Source: Lewinellaceae bacterium
GTDB taxonomy: Bacteria > Bacteroidota > Bacteroidia > Chitinophagales > Saprospiraceae
Assembly: GCA_020636325.1 (NCBI GenBank)
Contig: JACJYC010000007.1
Location: 124,001-188,000 of the forward strand
Length of the DNA: 64,000 bases
Reading direction: 5' to 3'
In this document: positions 53,908 to 62,069 of the stretch, in pieces
Layout: every line of letters starts with the position of its first letter
How positions within the stretch are numbered: the first letter of the stretch is position 1
Notes under the pieces: generated by a model
What the model was told of the DNA's origin: nothing
The model's database searches: none
What the model saw: only the letters and a program-made list of their open reading frames with translations
Program-made: the position numbers and the translations under genes

Positions 53908-55320
53908 TCACTCCACCACCACCTCCCCATTCACATACAACCCCGAATAAGCCTGATCAACCGCAAATTTGACCGAATTGCCTTTCTCCACGCCGTCGAA
54001 ACGGCAGTTCTTCAGGTGCAGGCCGCTCACCGGGTGTTCGGCGTCATATCCGTCGACGAGCAGGCCGTATTTGCTTTTTTTGGAGGTGACGTTCTCGACG
54101 TAAATGTTCCGTATGGTCGGAATGTACAGCACCGTGGTGTCGGAGAATACGGAATAATGCATGTTGACCCGCACGACGGCTTCCTTGACCTCTCCGACGG
54201 TGATGTTGCGGAAGAACAGGTTCTCGATCACGCCGCCGCGCGTTTTGTTGGTTTTCACCCGGATGGCGCGCTCGAGGTTGGGGCTGTCCATATTGCAGTT
54301 TTCGGCGAATATGTTGCGGGCACCGCCGGATACTTCGCTGCCGATCACCACGCCGCCGTGCCCGTCCTTCATTTCGCAATCCCGGACGATCACATTCTCG
54401 ATGGGTGCATTGAACCGGCGGCCGTCCTGATTCCTGCCCGATTTCAGGGCGATGCAGTCGTCGCCGGTATCAAAGAAGCAGTTCTTGATAAGGACGTTCT
54501 TGCAGCTTTCCGGATCACAGCCGTCACTGTTGGGGCCATGGCTGATCACGGTTATGCCGTCAACCGTCACATTCTCGCACAATGCGGGATGCGTTACCCA
54601 CATGGGTGAATTCTTGACCGTCACACCCTGGATCAGCACGTTCTTGCACCGGTAAGGCTGGATGAAATTCGGCCGCAGGTAGCCGCCTTCCCCGAAAACG
54701 CGTTCTTCGAGCGGCGCTTCCGCCTGGTTCAGGGCGTAAAGGCGCGGACGGCAGAGGCTGTCCTTCTGACTGGGTACGCCTTCCGACCACCCGTATCCCC
54801 TGCCCCCGGACCATGGCCACCAGTTGGTATTGTCAGCCTGACCGTCAAGCGTTCCCTTGCCGGTAATACCGATATTCTCCTGTTCGTAGGCATAGATCAG
54901 GGCCGAATAATTCATGCATTCCACGCCTTCCCACCGGGTGTGCACCACGGGCAGGTAATCCTTCGGATTGACGCTGAACCGGACCGTAGCGCCTTCCGAA
55001 ACATGGAGATTGACGTTGCTCTTCAGGTGGATCGGTCCGTTTGCGAGGTATTCGCCGGCGGGGATCACAACCCGGCCGCCGCCCTCGACATTACATTTTT
55101 CAATGGCCTGGCGGATGGCGGGCAGACAGTCGGTCGCGCCGTCGGCTACAGCGCCGAAATCAGTGATGACAAAATCCTTGTCGGGAAAAACCGGCGGCTG
55201 GATATTGGCCAGGATCCCGGTCATGGCGGCCCAGGGATCCGCTTCGGCAGCTTCTTTGGGCGCTTGCTTGCAGCCCATGGTCAAGGTCAGTAGGGCAATG
55301 GCCCAAAGGGTGGTTCTCAT
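53908..55320 (-). CDS. Polygalacturonase-like glycoside hydrolase, GH28 (lipoprotein)
   Basis: About 470 residues with a lipoprotein leader (LLTLTMGCKQAPKEA). Right-handed beta-helix with GH28 motifs: NSDGCDPESCKNVLI, DTGDDCIALKSGRN (catalytic Asp pair), GHGGVVIGSEVSGG and RAIRVKTNKTRGG. Hydrolyses galacturonosyl links in pectin or rhamnogalacturonan, probably exo-acting on oligomers at the cell surface or in the periplasm. Confidence 0.94.
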   Translation of the reverse strand: MRTTLWAIALLTLTMGCKQAPKEAAEADPWAAMTGILANIQPPVFPDKDFVITDFGAVADGATDCLPAIRQAIEKCNVEGGGRVVIPAGEYLANGPIHLKSNVNLHVSEGATVRFSVNPKDYLPVVHTRWEGVECMNYSALIYAYEQENIGITGKGTLDGQADNTNWWPWSGGRGYGWSEGVPSQKDSLCRPRLYALNQAEAPLEERVFGEGGYLRPNFIQPYRCKNVLIQGVTVKNSPMWVTHPALCENVTVDGITVISHGPNSDGCDPESCKNVLIKNCFFDTGDDCIALKSGRNQDGRRFNAPIENVIVRDCEMKDGHGGVVIGSEVSGGARNIFAENCNMDSPNLERAIRVKTNKTRGGVIENLFFRNITVGEVKEAVVRVNMHYSVFSDTTVLYIPTIRNIYVENVTSKKSKYGLLVDGYDAEHPVSGLHLKNCRFDGVEKGNSVKFAVDQAYSGLYVNGEVVVE

Positions 55321-55328
55321 GTTTTTTT

Positions 55329-55396
55329 ATTGAGAAATCGAGGAATCGAGGAATCGAAGGCCTTTGATCAGTTCCTCGATTCCTCAATTCCTCAAT
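55329..55396. repeat. GAGGAATYG array forming an inverted repeat
   Basis: ATTGAGAAATCGAGGAATCG... (55329-55355) faces its reverse complement (55370-55396), giving about 27-base imperfect arms around a 14-base loop between kduI and GH28. Confidence 0.88.
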
Positions 55397-55401
55397 AAAA
55401 T

Positions 55402-56325
55402 TTACCATTCATTTTCATAACCGGGCTTGTTGTAGATCTCCGCCCAGTCGCGGTGTCCTTCCGTAAAACTGGCGAGGCACCAGGTGAACATGAAGTCGAC
55501 CGATGGCGGTGCGATGGTATCATGATAGGTCGGCGTTACGTTGATGGCCGTTTCATCGAAGATATGGGCGTAAACGTTGACCTTTTCTTCGGGCAGGGCG
55601 CAGTTTTGCAGTACGTAGGGCACATCGCCCGGAATATCGGTCTCGCAGCGGAAATGGTAGATCTCTTCCTTGGCGTTCTTACCCAGGCCGTGAGGGCCGT
55701 CGGGGCCGTGGAAATGCGGCGGATAACTCCCGACCCCGCCTTTTTGCGCCATATAGGTGTCGCCGAAAAGGAGGCGCGAGGCCTGCACGTTCTTGTCGAC
55801 CAGTTTGAAGACCGTCCGTTTCGACATCGGGCGGCGGCTCCCCAGGTCGGCAGCCAGTTCGGTCCCTTCAATGTCGGTATGCCGGATCAATTGGACGGGA
55901 TGCGCGATATGGCAATCGACCGCCTTGAATTCGCTGACATCGCAGGCCTCCGGCGTTTCGACCGTGACCGCATTGTTGATCCCGACATACAGGACATCGC
56001 CCTTCCCGAGGGTATGCGATTTGCCCCCGGCGCTGATGATCGCGCTTCCCCGGTTGACGTAGTAAACCGCTTCTTCCGCTCCCAGGGTGCGTTCGGCCTT
56101 TTTACCGGCCTTGAGGGTTATCCTGGCCAGCCGCAGGAAGCGAAAAGTGGAATTCCCGGCGGTGATGATCTCCTGTACGCCGATCTCGGCAGGGGTTGCA
56201 TCAAAGGCTTCCACTTTCCGGATCTCGTTCTTTACGGGCACCATGACCTGGAGGTCGTATCGGCGCTCTTCGGGCGTTTTGGGCGCTGCGCTCTTGTCGG
56301 CGCCTATGGTTTTCGGTTGTATCAT
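55402..56325 (-). CDS. kduI: KduI/IolB-family isomerase (5-keto-4-deoxyuronate isomerase-like)
   Basis: About 307 residues, two cupin halves. The Zn site appears as YPPHFHGPDGPH, KEEIYHFRCETD and TPTYHDTIAPP (His, His, Glu, His pattern). The family includes KduI (4-deoxy-L-threo-5-hexosulose uronate isomerase) and IolB (5-deoxyglucuronate isomerase); the length and Zn motifs resemble IolB-like members, but the neighbouring kduD and pectin genes point to the KduI reaction. Starts directly after the GGTCC leader array. Confidence 0.8.
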   Translation of the reverse strand: MIQPKTIGADKSAAPKTPEERRYDLQVMVPVKNEIRKVEAFDATPAEIGVQEIITAGNSTFRFLRLARITLKAGKKAERTLGAEEAVYYVNRGSAIISAGGKSHTLGKGDVLYVGINNAVTVETPEACDVSEFKAVDCHIAHPVQLIRHTDIEGTELAADLGSRRPMSKRTVFKLVDKNVQASRLLFGDTYMAQKGGVGSYPPHFHGPDGPHGLGKNAKEEIYHFRCETDIPGDVPYVLQNCALPEEKVNVYAHIFDETAINVTPTYHDTIAPPSVDFMFTWCLASFTEGHRDWAEIYNKPGYENEW

Positions 56326-56415
56326 TTACAGATGTTTTGGTCCTGCGGACCTGGTTCTTACAGGTATTTCGGTCCTACGGACCTGGTTTACAGATATTTC
56401 GACCCTATGGACCTC
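56325..56415 (-). promoter_or_regulatory. GGTCC-N3-GGACC leader repeat array upstream of kduI
   Basis: Three units (56339-56351, 56371-56383, 56401-56413), the last of which is imperfect, with spacers matching those in front of the pectate lyase. The unit nearest the gene, followed by AAAACATCTGTAA, ends at the kduI ATG, so the array is transcribed leader or promoter. Confidence 0.85.
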
Positions 56416-56613
56416 TGGTCTCCTTACGGACGTCTTTCAGTTCCTCCCCCGACCGCCGCAGCTCATCAAGAGCGAAGGAGGTAGTTCCTCCACTGGTCGC
56501 CGTAGTCCCACCACAAGCGGGACGAAGGAGACAATTCCTCAGTTCCTCAATTCCTCAATTCCTCAGTTCCTCAACTCCTCGCCCCTCCCCCAGATGGCTG
56601 AACAAAGTCAAAG
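56416..56613. repeat. Mixed repeats between kduD and kduI
   Basis: A relative of the CCGCC/GGCGG hairpin unit (56446-56480), a CCACAAGCGGGACGAAGGAG variant, and a GAGGAATYG array (56531-56583), read as CCTCAATTCCTCAGTTCCTC. No gene. Confidence 0.85.
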
Positions 56614-57372
56614 TCACCGGGCCATCCACCCGCCGTCTACTGTCAGCACTGTGCCGTTGACATAATTGCTGGCGGGGGCCGCCAGGAAAACCACGGCGCC
56701 GGCCAGGTCTTCCGGTTCGCCCCATCGTTCGGCGGGAATCCGTTTGGAGATCTCAACTGAGCGAACGCTGTCTTCCTGGAGCTTTTTGGTGTTGTCGGTG
56801 CGAAAATACCCCGGGGCGATGGCATTCACCTGGATATTGTATTTGGCCCATTCGTTGGCCAGCGCTTTGGTGATGCCGGCTACGGCGTGCTTGCTGGCGG
56901 TATATGCAGGCACCGTGATCCCGCCGGAGAACGACAGCAGCGATGCGATATTGATGATCTTGCCGCCTTTGTCCATCATTTGGCGGGCTGCGAGTTGCGC
57001 CAGCCGGAAGGAGGCCGTCAGGTTGACTTCCAGTACGCGGTCCCACGCTTCCATCGGAAAATCCGCAGCAGGATAGCGCGCGATGGTGCCGCCGTTATTC
57101 ACCAGGATATCAATACGGCCGGTTTGCTGCATGGCCGTTTCAAAAAGCCGGTCCACCGAGGTGCGGTCCGAAAGGTCGGCTGCGATCCCGACCGCCTGAC
57201 CGCCCGCATCCTGTATCCGGCGAACGGTATCTTCAGCGCCGCCCGGTTTCGAGCTGCTGCAAACGACAAAAGCGCCTGCATCCGCCAGCGCAACCGCCAT
57301 CGCTTTGCCCAGGCCGCGGCTGGCCCCGGTGATCAGGGCAGTTTTTCCCTTCAGGGAGAAGAGGTCTTTCAT
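56614..57372 (-). CDS. kduD: 2-deoxy-D-gluconate 3-dehydrogenase (SDR)
   Basis: About 252 residues. SDR signature: ITGASRGLGKAMAVALA (NAD-binding Gly motif), ILVNNGGTIARYP, YTASKHAVAGITKALANEW (YxxxK catalytic) and IAPGYFRTDNTKKLQ. Reduces 2,5-diketo-3-deoxygluconate (DKII) to KDG, linking unsaturated galacturonide breakdown to KdgK. First gene of the large minus-strand operon, divergent from the HTCS. Confidence 0.9.
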   Translation of the reverse strand: MKDLFSLKGKTALITGASRGLGKAMAVALADAGAFVVCSSSKPGGAEDTVRRIQDAGGQAVGIAADLSDRTSVDRLFETAMQQTGRIDILVNNGGTIARYPAADFPMEAWDRVLEVNLTASFRLAQLAARQMMDKGGKIINIASLLSFSGGITVPAYTASKHAVAGITKALANEWAKYNIQVNAIAPGYFRTDNTKKLQEDSVRSVEISKRIPAERWGEPEDLAGAVVFLAAPASNYVNGTVLTVDGGWMAR

Positions 57373-57691
57373 AATTCAGCTTTCAATGACCCATTTTAAA
57401 CGGGACACCAAGGTAAATCAGCCTCGCAGATCTCGGGTCGCAGAATTTAACAAATGCGCACCCTTATTTAACATTTTGGCCGATTCCGTATTTTTATCAT
57501 CATTAACAGCGGTACGGCAAATTAAATTTTAATCCCCGTTTTGTCTGCGGCAATCGTATAAAATAATGCTTAAGTTAAGTAAAATGGTCATTATTTTATA
57601 TTTTAGCATGAGAATTCCGACACCATAATCCCTGCCCATACCATTTTGACAGCACTCACTGGAGACACTTGTTCCCAGCAACATCCAAACT
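57373..57691. other. Divergent promoter region kduD / HTCS
   Basis: 319 bases, AT-rich in the half nearest the HTCS, no gene. Contains TTAAGTTAAGT (57570s) and ATGCT...AGCAT arms about 40 bases apart. The most likely operator site for the HTCS on the uronate operon. Confidence 0.55.
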
Positions 57692-60600
57692 ATGTTCACC
57701 AACCGATATCGCCAAATTAAACTATTGTCCGTCCTATGCCTGCTGCTCTTGGCCGCAACCGGCAAGTCTTCAGGGCCATACCAACCGCAGGTGGTCAACC
57801 CGCTTTCAGAATCCTGGCGGTGGAAGCCGTTCCCGGAGCTCGAAGGCAAAGGGGTCCGGTACATTATGGAAGGCCGGGACCAAAAGGTCTGGATGAGCTT
57901 CAACAACGGCATTTTCGAATACAACGGCTATTCCTGGAAGGTCCATAATGCCGAAAACGGTTTGACCTCCTACCCCGCCGAACAGGTTTTTGCCGCTCGC
58001 AACGGCTATATTTACGCTACCACGCCCAAAGGCATTTTCCGCTATGACGGCGCCCTCTGGGAAGCCATTTTTTCCGCTGAGGGCGGCATCACCTTCGACT
58101 TTTTACAGATCAAGGAACTTTCCGACGGCAGCCTCATGGCCTGTTCCGACCAGGGAGTCCTCCATTTTTCGAAAAAAGGCAGGCCGGATTTCTACACTTC
58201 GTCCGCCAAAGTGTCCAGACTGCGCAACGAGGTCGAAGGGGTCAATTGGAAAATTATCCCGTCCAAAATACTGGACGGCGGCGATTTCAACGAGATCTCC
58301 GATATCCTGGAAGACCATACCGGCACGTTCTGGTTTGCCCTGACCCTGCCCAATGAACTGGGCCGGATCCTGAAATTCAGGCCGGAAGGCCAACCCGAAT
58401 CTTCCATCGGGAAATACGAACTGATCTCCTCCGATAACAACATTCACCTCGGCGAATCCCAGGAAATGATCCAGACGGCCGACCACAAGATCTGGATCAT
58501 CAATACCTCCTACAAAGTGGGCATCTCCGTATTTGACGGCGCCAAATGGGAATACATCTCCATGGGAGCCCTGTTCGGCGGCGACGAATACATGACCGAT
58601 ATCATCCAATCCACCGACGGCGCCATCTGGATCGGATCGCTGGGCAAACTGTACGCCTTCCGCAACGGCGAATGGCAGATCTACGCCGCGCCGGATTACG
58701 CCATACCCGCCAACCGGCTGATGCTGCAAAAAAGCGAAGGGAACAAGCTCTGGGTCGGCGGTTACAAATCCAAGATCTTCCTGCTTGATTTTTCGACCGA
58801 CCGCTGGATGACCTACGCCGACCTCAACTACCAATGCGAAACCGGCCTGGAACAGTGGTTTCTGGACGTGCACGGCAAGGCCGTCTGCCGGAAAGGCAAT
58901 ACCTGGACCGCCTACGACACCGCGGACGGCCTGATGGATGCGCCTATCCGGATTTTTCACACCTCCAAAGGCCAGATCTGGGCGGCGGGATCGCACAACG
59001 GCGTAGCCGCAACCGCTTTGCTGAAAGGCGGCCGGTGGGAACTTCAGACACACCCTAAACTCTCCTGGGGGATCGACTACCGGGCGGTTTTTGAATCAAC
59101 GGACGGCAGCCTCTGGTTCGGCGGCAGCGTAGACGCCGAACCGGATAAAGGCCAGCTCGGCGGCGTACTCCAACTCCCGGACCCCACTGCCGAATACCTC
59201 AACTGGATCCACCATATCTATCAGGAAAACGGCCTGCTCCAATCCAACGCCTACGGCATCGGCCAATCCCAGGACGGCCGCATCTGGCTGGGCGGCGGCA
59301 GCCTCTACTTTTACAACGGCTCCGTTTGGGACCGGCCCGAAGACCAGCGGCTCCGCCAGTATGTCAACGTGGTATCCAGCACCGGAGACTGGCTCATCGT
59401 CGGTTCCCGGTACTACGGCATTTTTATTTACGACGGCAAGGAATGGAGAAATTACGACACCTCGTCCGGCCTTTCCGGCAATACCATCATCAGCATTGAC
59501 GCCATATCGGATACCTGCATCCTGGTCGCTACCGAAAACGACATCTGCCGGTTCGACGGCTCCACCTGGATGTGCGGGATCTTCCCCAGGGAACTGAACA
59601 TGGAGTTCGAAGGCGGCACCATATTCCACGACAAACAGGGCGCTATCTGGTTCAACAAATCCAGCCGGAGCTGGAAACGGCGGTCCTTTTCCCACAACAA
59701 AACCCAGGACAAGATCTACCGGAATTTTGTCACCTACCGCTATTTCCCGGATGATAATCCGCCGGAAACCAGCATCACGCTCTACACCCCTACCGTGCCC
59801 CAGGACGGCAATACCCTGATCAAATGGCAGGGGCTCGACTTTTTCGGCGGGTCTGCGGCCCCCAAACTGACCTATTCCTTCCGGCTGAACGACGGCGAGT
59901 GGTCGCCCTTCAGCAATGAACAGCATTATACCTTTACCAGCCTGCCCAGCGGCGACTACCGCCTTGAAGTCAGGGCCCGGGACCTTGATTTCAACATCGA
60001 CCCTACCCCGGCCAGCGTCAGCTTCCAGGTGCAGCCGCCGGTCTGGAAACAACCCTGGTTCATCCTGCTCATGCTGGCCTTCCTCACCACCCTGGGGATC
60101 TATGAATACCGCATCATTTCCAAAAAACAGAAACTGGAAAAACTGAACGTTTCGCTGCAAAAGGTCAACGAAAAACTGGAAGATAAATCCCGGAAGATCG
60201 AATCCCAGAACAGGGAGATCCTCCTCCAACAGGAACAGATCCTGGCCCAGGCCAAAGAGCTGGAGGCCAGCAACAAAAACCTGGGGGAACGCAATCATGA
60301 AATCCAGTTGCAACGGGACCAGCTGGAACAAATGGTCGGGAAAGTGGAAGAACTCTCCAAGGCCAAACTGGGCTTCTTCACCAATATCTCCCACGAACTG
60401 CGCACCCCGCTGACCCTCATTCTGGGGCCCGTTCAGCAATTGCAGACTCAAAGCGTACGCGCATCCGAGCCCGACCGCAGGCGCCTGTACGATATCATCG
60501 AACGCAACGCTTCCAGATTGCTGAAACTGATCAACCAGCTGCTGGAGATCCGCCGGATAGAGAACAGTTCACTGGAATTGAACCTGCACGAAATCCGGCT

Positions 60601-61978
60601 TTCCGGGTACCTGGGCGAGATCATCCACCTGTTCGAAAACCTGGCGATCGAACGGGACGTCTACCTGCATTTCAACAGCCATTGTCAGGACGTACCGGCC
60701 GCCCTTGATCCGGACAAGATCGAGAAGATCATGGTCAACCTGCTCTCCAACGCCTTCAAACATACCCCCGACGGCGGCAGCATCACCGTTACCCTGGATC
60801 TGGGGTCCAATTTTGAATACGACCTGCCCGCCGTTTACGAACGCTATTTCCGGATCACGGTGGAAGACACCGGATGCGGCATCACCGAAGAGGACATGCG
60901 CAGGATATTCGACCTGTATTTCGCCTCCGCCAAGGATAAAGCCGATCCGCTCAGCTCGGGGATCGGCCTTTCCTATATCAAGGACCTGGTCGAGATCATG
61001 CAAGGCCAGGTCAGGGTGGAAAGTAACCTGGGAGAAGGCACCCGGTTCTTCATTTTCATCCCGGTGGAACTGCCCTACGAAAAACAGGTCCGCCACCTGG
61101 CCCTCAACGGTCCGAACCTCAAACTGGCCAAGATGGAAGTGGACACCCTCCTGTCCTCCTATACCAGCCAACTGGCCGTAACCCAGGAATTCGAACTGTC
61201 CAACGGCAAAATGGAACGCGTTCTGATCGTTGAGGACAACCCGGATATGCTGAGCTTTCTGGAAGGCCTGCTCAATAAAAAATACCACGTACTCCGGGCC
61301 GATAACGGCGAAAAAGGCCTGGCCATTGCCCGCAATCACTCCCTGGACCTGATCATCAGCGATATCATGATGCCTGAAATGGACGGGCTTGAATTCTGCG
61401 AACAGATCAAAAACGACCTCGTCACCAGCCATATCCCCGTGATCCTGCTGACCGCCAGAAACCTGGAGGAAAACAAACTCTCCGGTTACCTGAAGGGCGC
61501 CGACGATTACATCACCAAACCGTTCAACCCCGAATTGCTGGAAGTGCGGATCGAAAACCTGTTGTCGCAACGGCACAAACTGCGCCAGATCTTCAACCGG
61601 GACTTTTTGCTGACCCCGCAGGAAGTGCAGCTCACCTCGCCCGACGAAGAACTGCTCAACCGCCTGGTGAAGATCATGAAGGACAACCTGGAGGAACCCG
61701 AATTCAACGTCAACAAAATGTGCGAAATGGTCCACCTGAGCCATATGCATTTCATACGAAAAGTGAAGCAGCTCACCGGCAAAAAACCCATCGACCTGCT
61801 GCGCTCCTTCCGGATGAAACGCGCCAAGGACCTCCTGTGCCAGAACAAACTGACCATTTCGGAAGTAGCCTATAAAGTGGGATACGACCTGCCGAACTCC
61901 TTCAGCCGCGCCTTCAAAAAGGAATTCGGCATCAGCCCGACGGAATTTGTGGAGCAACCGGAGATATTGGAGTCGTGA
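57692..61978 (+). CDS. Hybrid two-component system regulator (HTCS)
   Basis: 1428 residues. Signal peptide (LLSVLCLLLLAATGKSS); two-component propeller repeats about residues 40-700 (WMSFNNGIFEYNG, DGAIWIGSLGKLYAF, DGRIWLGGGSLYFYN); Y_Y_Y domain about 703-777; one TM about 787-808; coiled coil; HisKA with phospho-acceptor His in ISHELRTPLTLIL (about 901); HATPase_c with NLLSNAFKHTPDGG (about 1015) and SGIGLSYIKDLV; receiver with Asp in LIISDIMMPEMDG (about 1223); and AraC-type HTH (about 1333-1423; LTISEVAYKVGYDLPNSFSR). Senses a periplasmic oligosaccharide and controls transcription directly. Divergent position from kduD suggests pectin oligosaccharides as the signal. Confidence 0.95.
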   Translation: MFTNRYRQIKLLSVLCLLLLAATGKSSGPYQPQVVNPLSESWRWKPFPELEGKGVRYIMEGRDQKVWMSFNNGIFEYNGYSWKVHNAENGLTSYPAEQVFAARNGYIYATTPKGIFRYDGALWEAIFSAEGGITFDFLQIKELSDGSLMACSDQGVLHFSKKGRPDFYTSSAKVSRLRNEVEGVNWKIIPSKILDGGDFNEISDILEDHTGTFWFALTLPNELGRILKFRPEGQPESSIGKYELISSDNNIHLGESQEMIQTADHKIWIINTSYKVGISVFDGAKWEYISMGALFGGDEYMTDIIQSTDGAIWIGSLGKLYAFRNGEWQIYAAPDYAIPANRLMLQKSEGNKLWVGGYKSKIFLLDFSTDRWMTYADLNYQCETGLEQWFLDVHGKAVCRKGNTWTAYDTADGLMDAPIRIFHTSKGQIWAAGSHNGVAATALLKGGRWELQTHPKLSWGIDYRAVFESTDGSLWFGGSVDAEPDKGQLGGVLQLPDPTAEYLNWIHHIYQENGLLQSNAYGIGQSQDGRIWLGGGSLYFYNGSVWDRPEDQRLRQYVNVVSSTGDWLIVGSRYYGIFIYDGKEWRNYDTSSGLSGNTIISIDAISDTCILVATENDICRFDGSTWMCGIFPRELNMEFEGGTIFHDKQGAIWFNKSSRSWKRRSFSHNKTQDKIYRNFVTYRYFPDDNPPETSITLYTPTVPQDGNTLIKWQGLDFFGGSAAPKLTYSFRLNDGEWSPFSNEQHYTFTSLPSGDYRLEVRARDLDFNIDPTPASVSFQVQPPVWKQPWFILLMLAFLTTLGIYEYRIISKKQKLEKLNVSLQKVNEKLEDKSRKIESQNREILLQQEQILAQAKELEASNKNLGERNHEIQLQRDQLEQMVGKVEELSKAKLGFFTNISHELRTPLTLILGPVQQLQTQSVRASEPDRRRLYDIIERNASRLLKLINQLLEIRRIENSSLELNLHEIRLSGYLGEIIHLFENLAIERDVYLHFNSHCQDVPAALDPDKIEKIMVNLLSNAFKHTPDGGSITVTLDLGSNFEYDLPAVYERYFRITVEDTGCGITEEDMRRIFDLYFASAKDKADPLSSGIGLSYIKDLVEIMQGQVRVESNLGEGTRFFIFIPVELPYEKQVRHLALNGPNLKLAKMEVDTLLSSYTSQLAVTQEFELSNGKMERVLIVEDNPDMLSFLEGLLNKKYHVLRADNGEKGLAIARNHSLDLIISDIMMPEMDGLEFCEQIKNDLVTSHIPVILLTARNLEENKLSGYLKGADDYITKPFNPELLEVRIENLLSQRHKLRQIFNRDFLLTPQEVQLTSPDEELLNRLVKIMKDNLEEPEFNVNKMCEMVHLSHMHFIRKVKQLTGKKPIDLLRSFRMKRAKDLLCQNKLTISEVAYKVGYDLPNSFSRAFKKEFGISPTEFVEQPEILES

Positions 61979-62043
61979 GAGAGGGTGAGAGGGGTGAGAG
62001 GGGTGAGAGGGTGAGAGGGGTGAGAGGGTGAGAGGGGGAGCGG
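61979..62043. repeat. GTGAGAGGGG repeat array
   Basis: About seven units of GTGAGAGGG/GTGAGAGGGG directly after the HTCS stop, between it and the convergent GH32 gene. Confidence 0.92.
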
Positions 62044-62069
62044 GCGTGCAGGTCCCACTCCCGCCCTGG

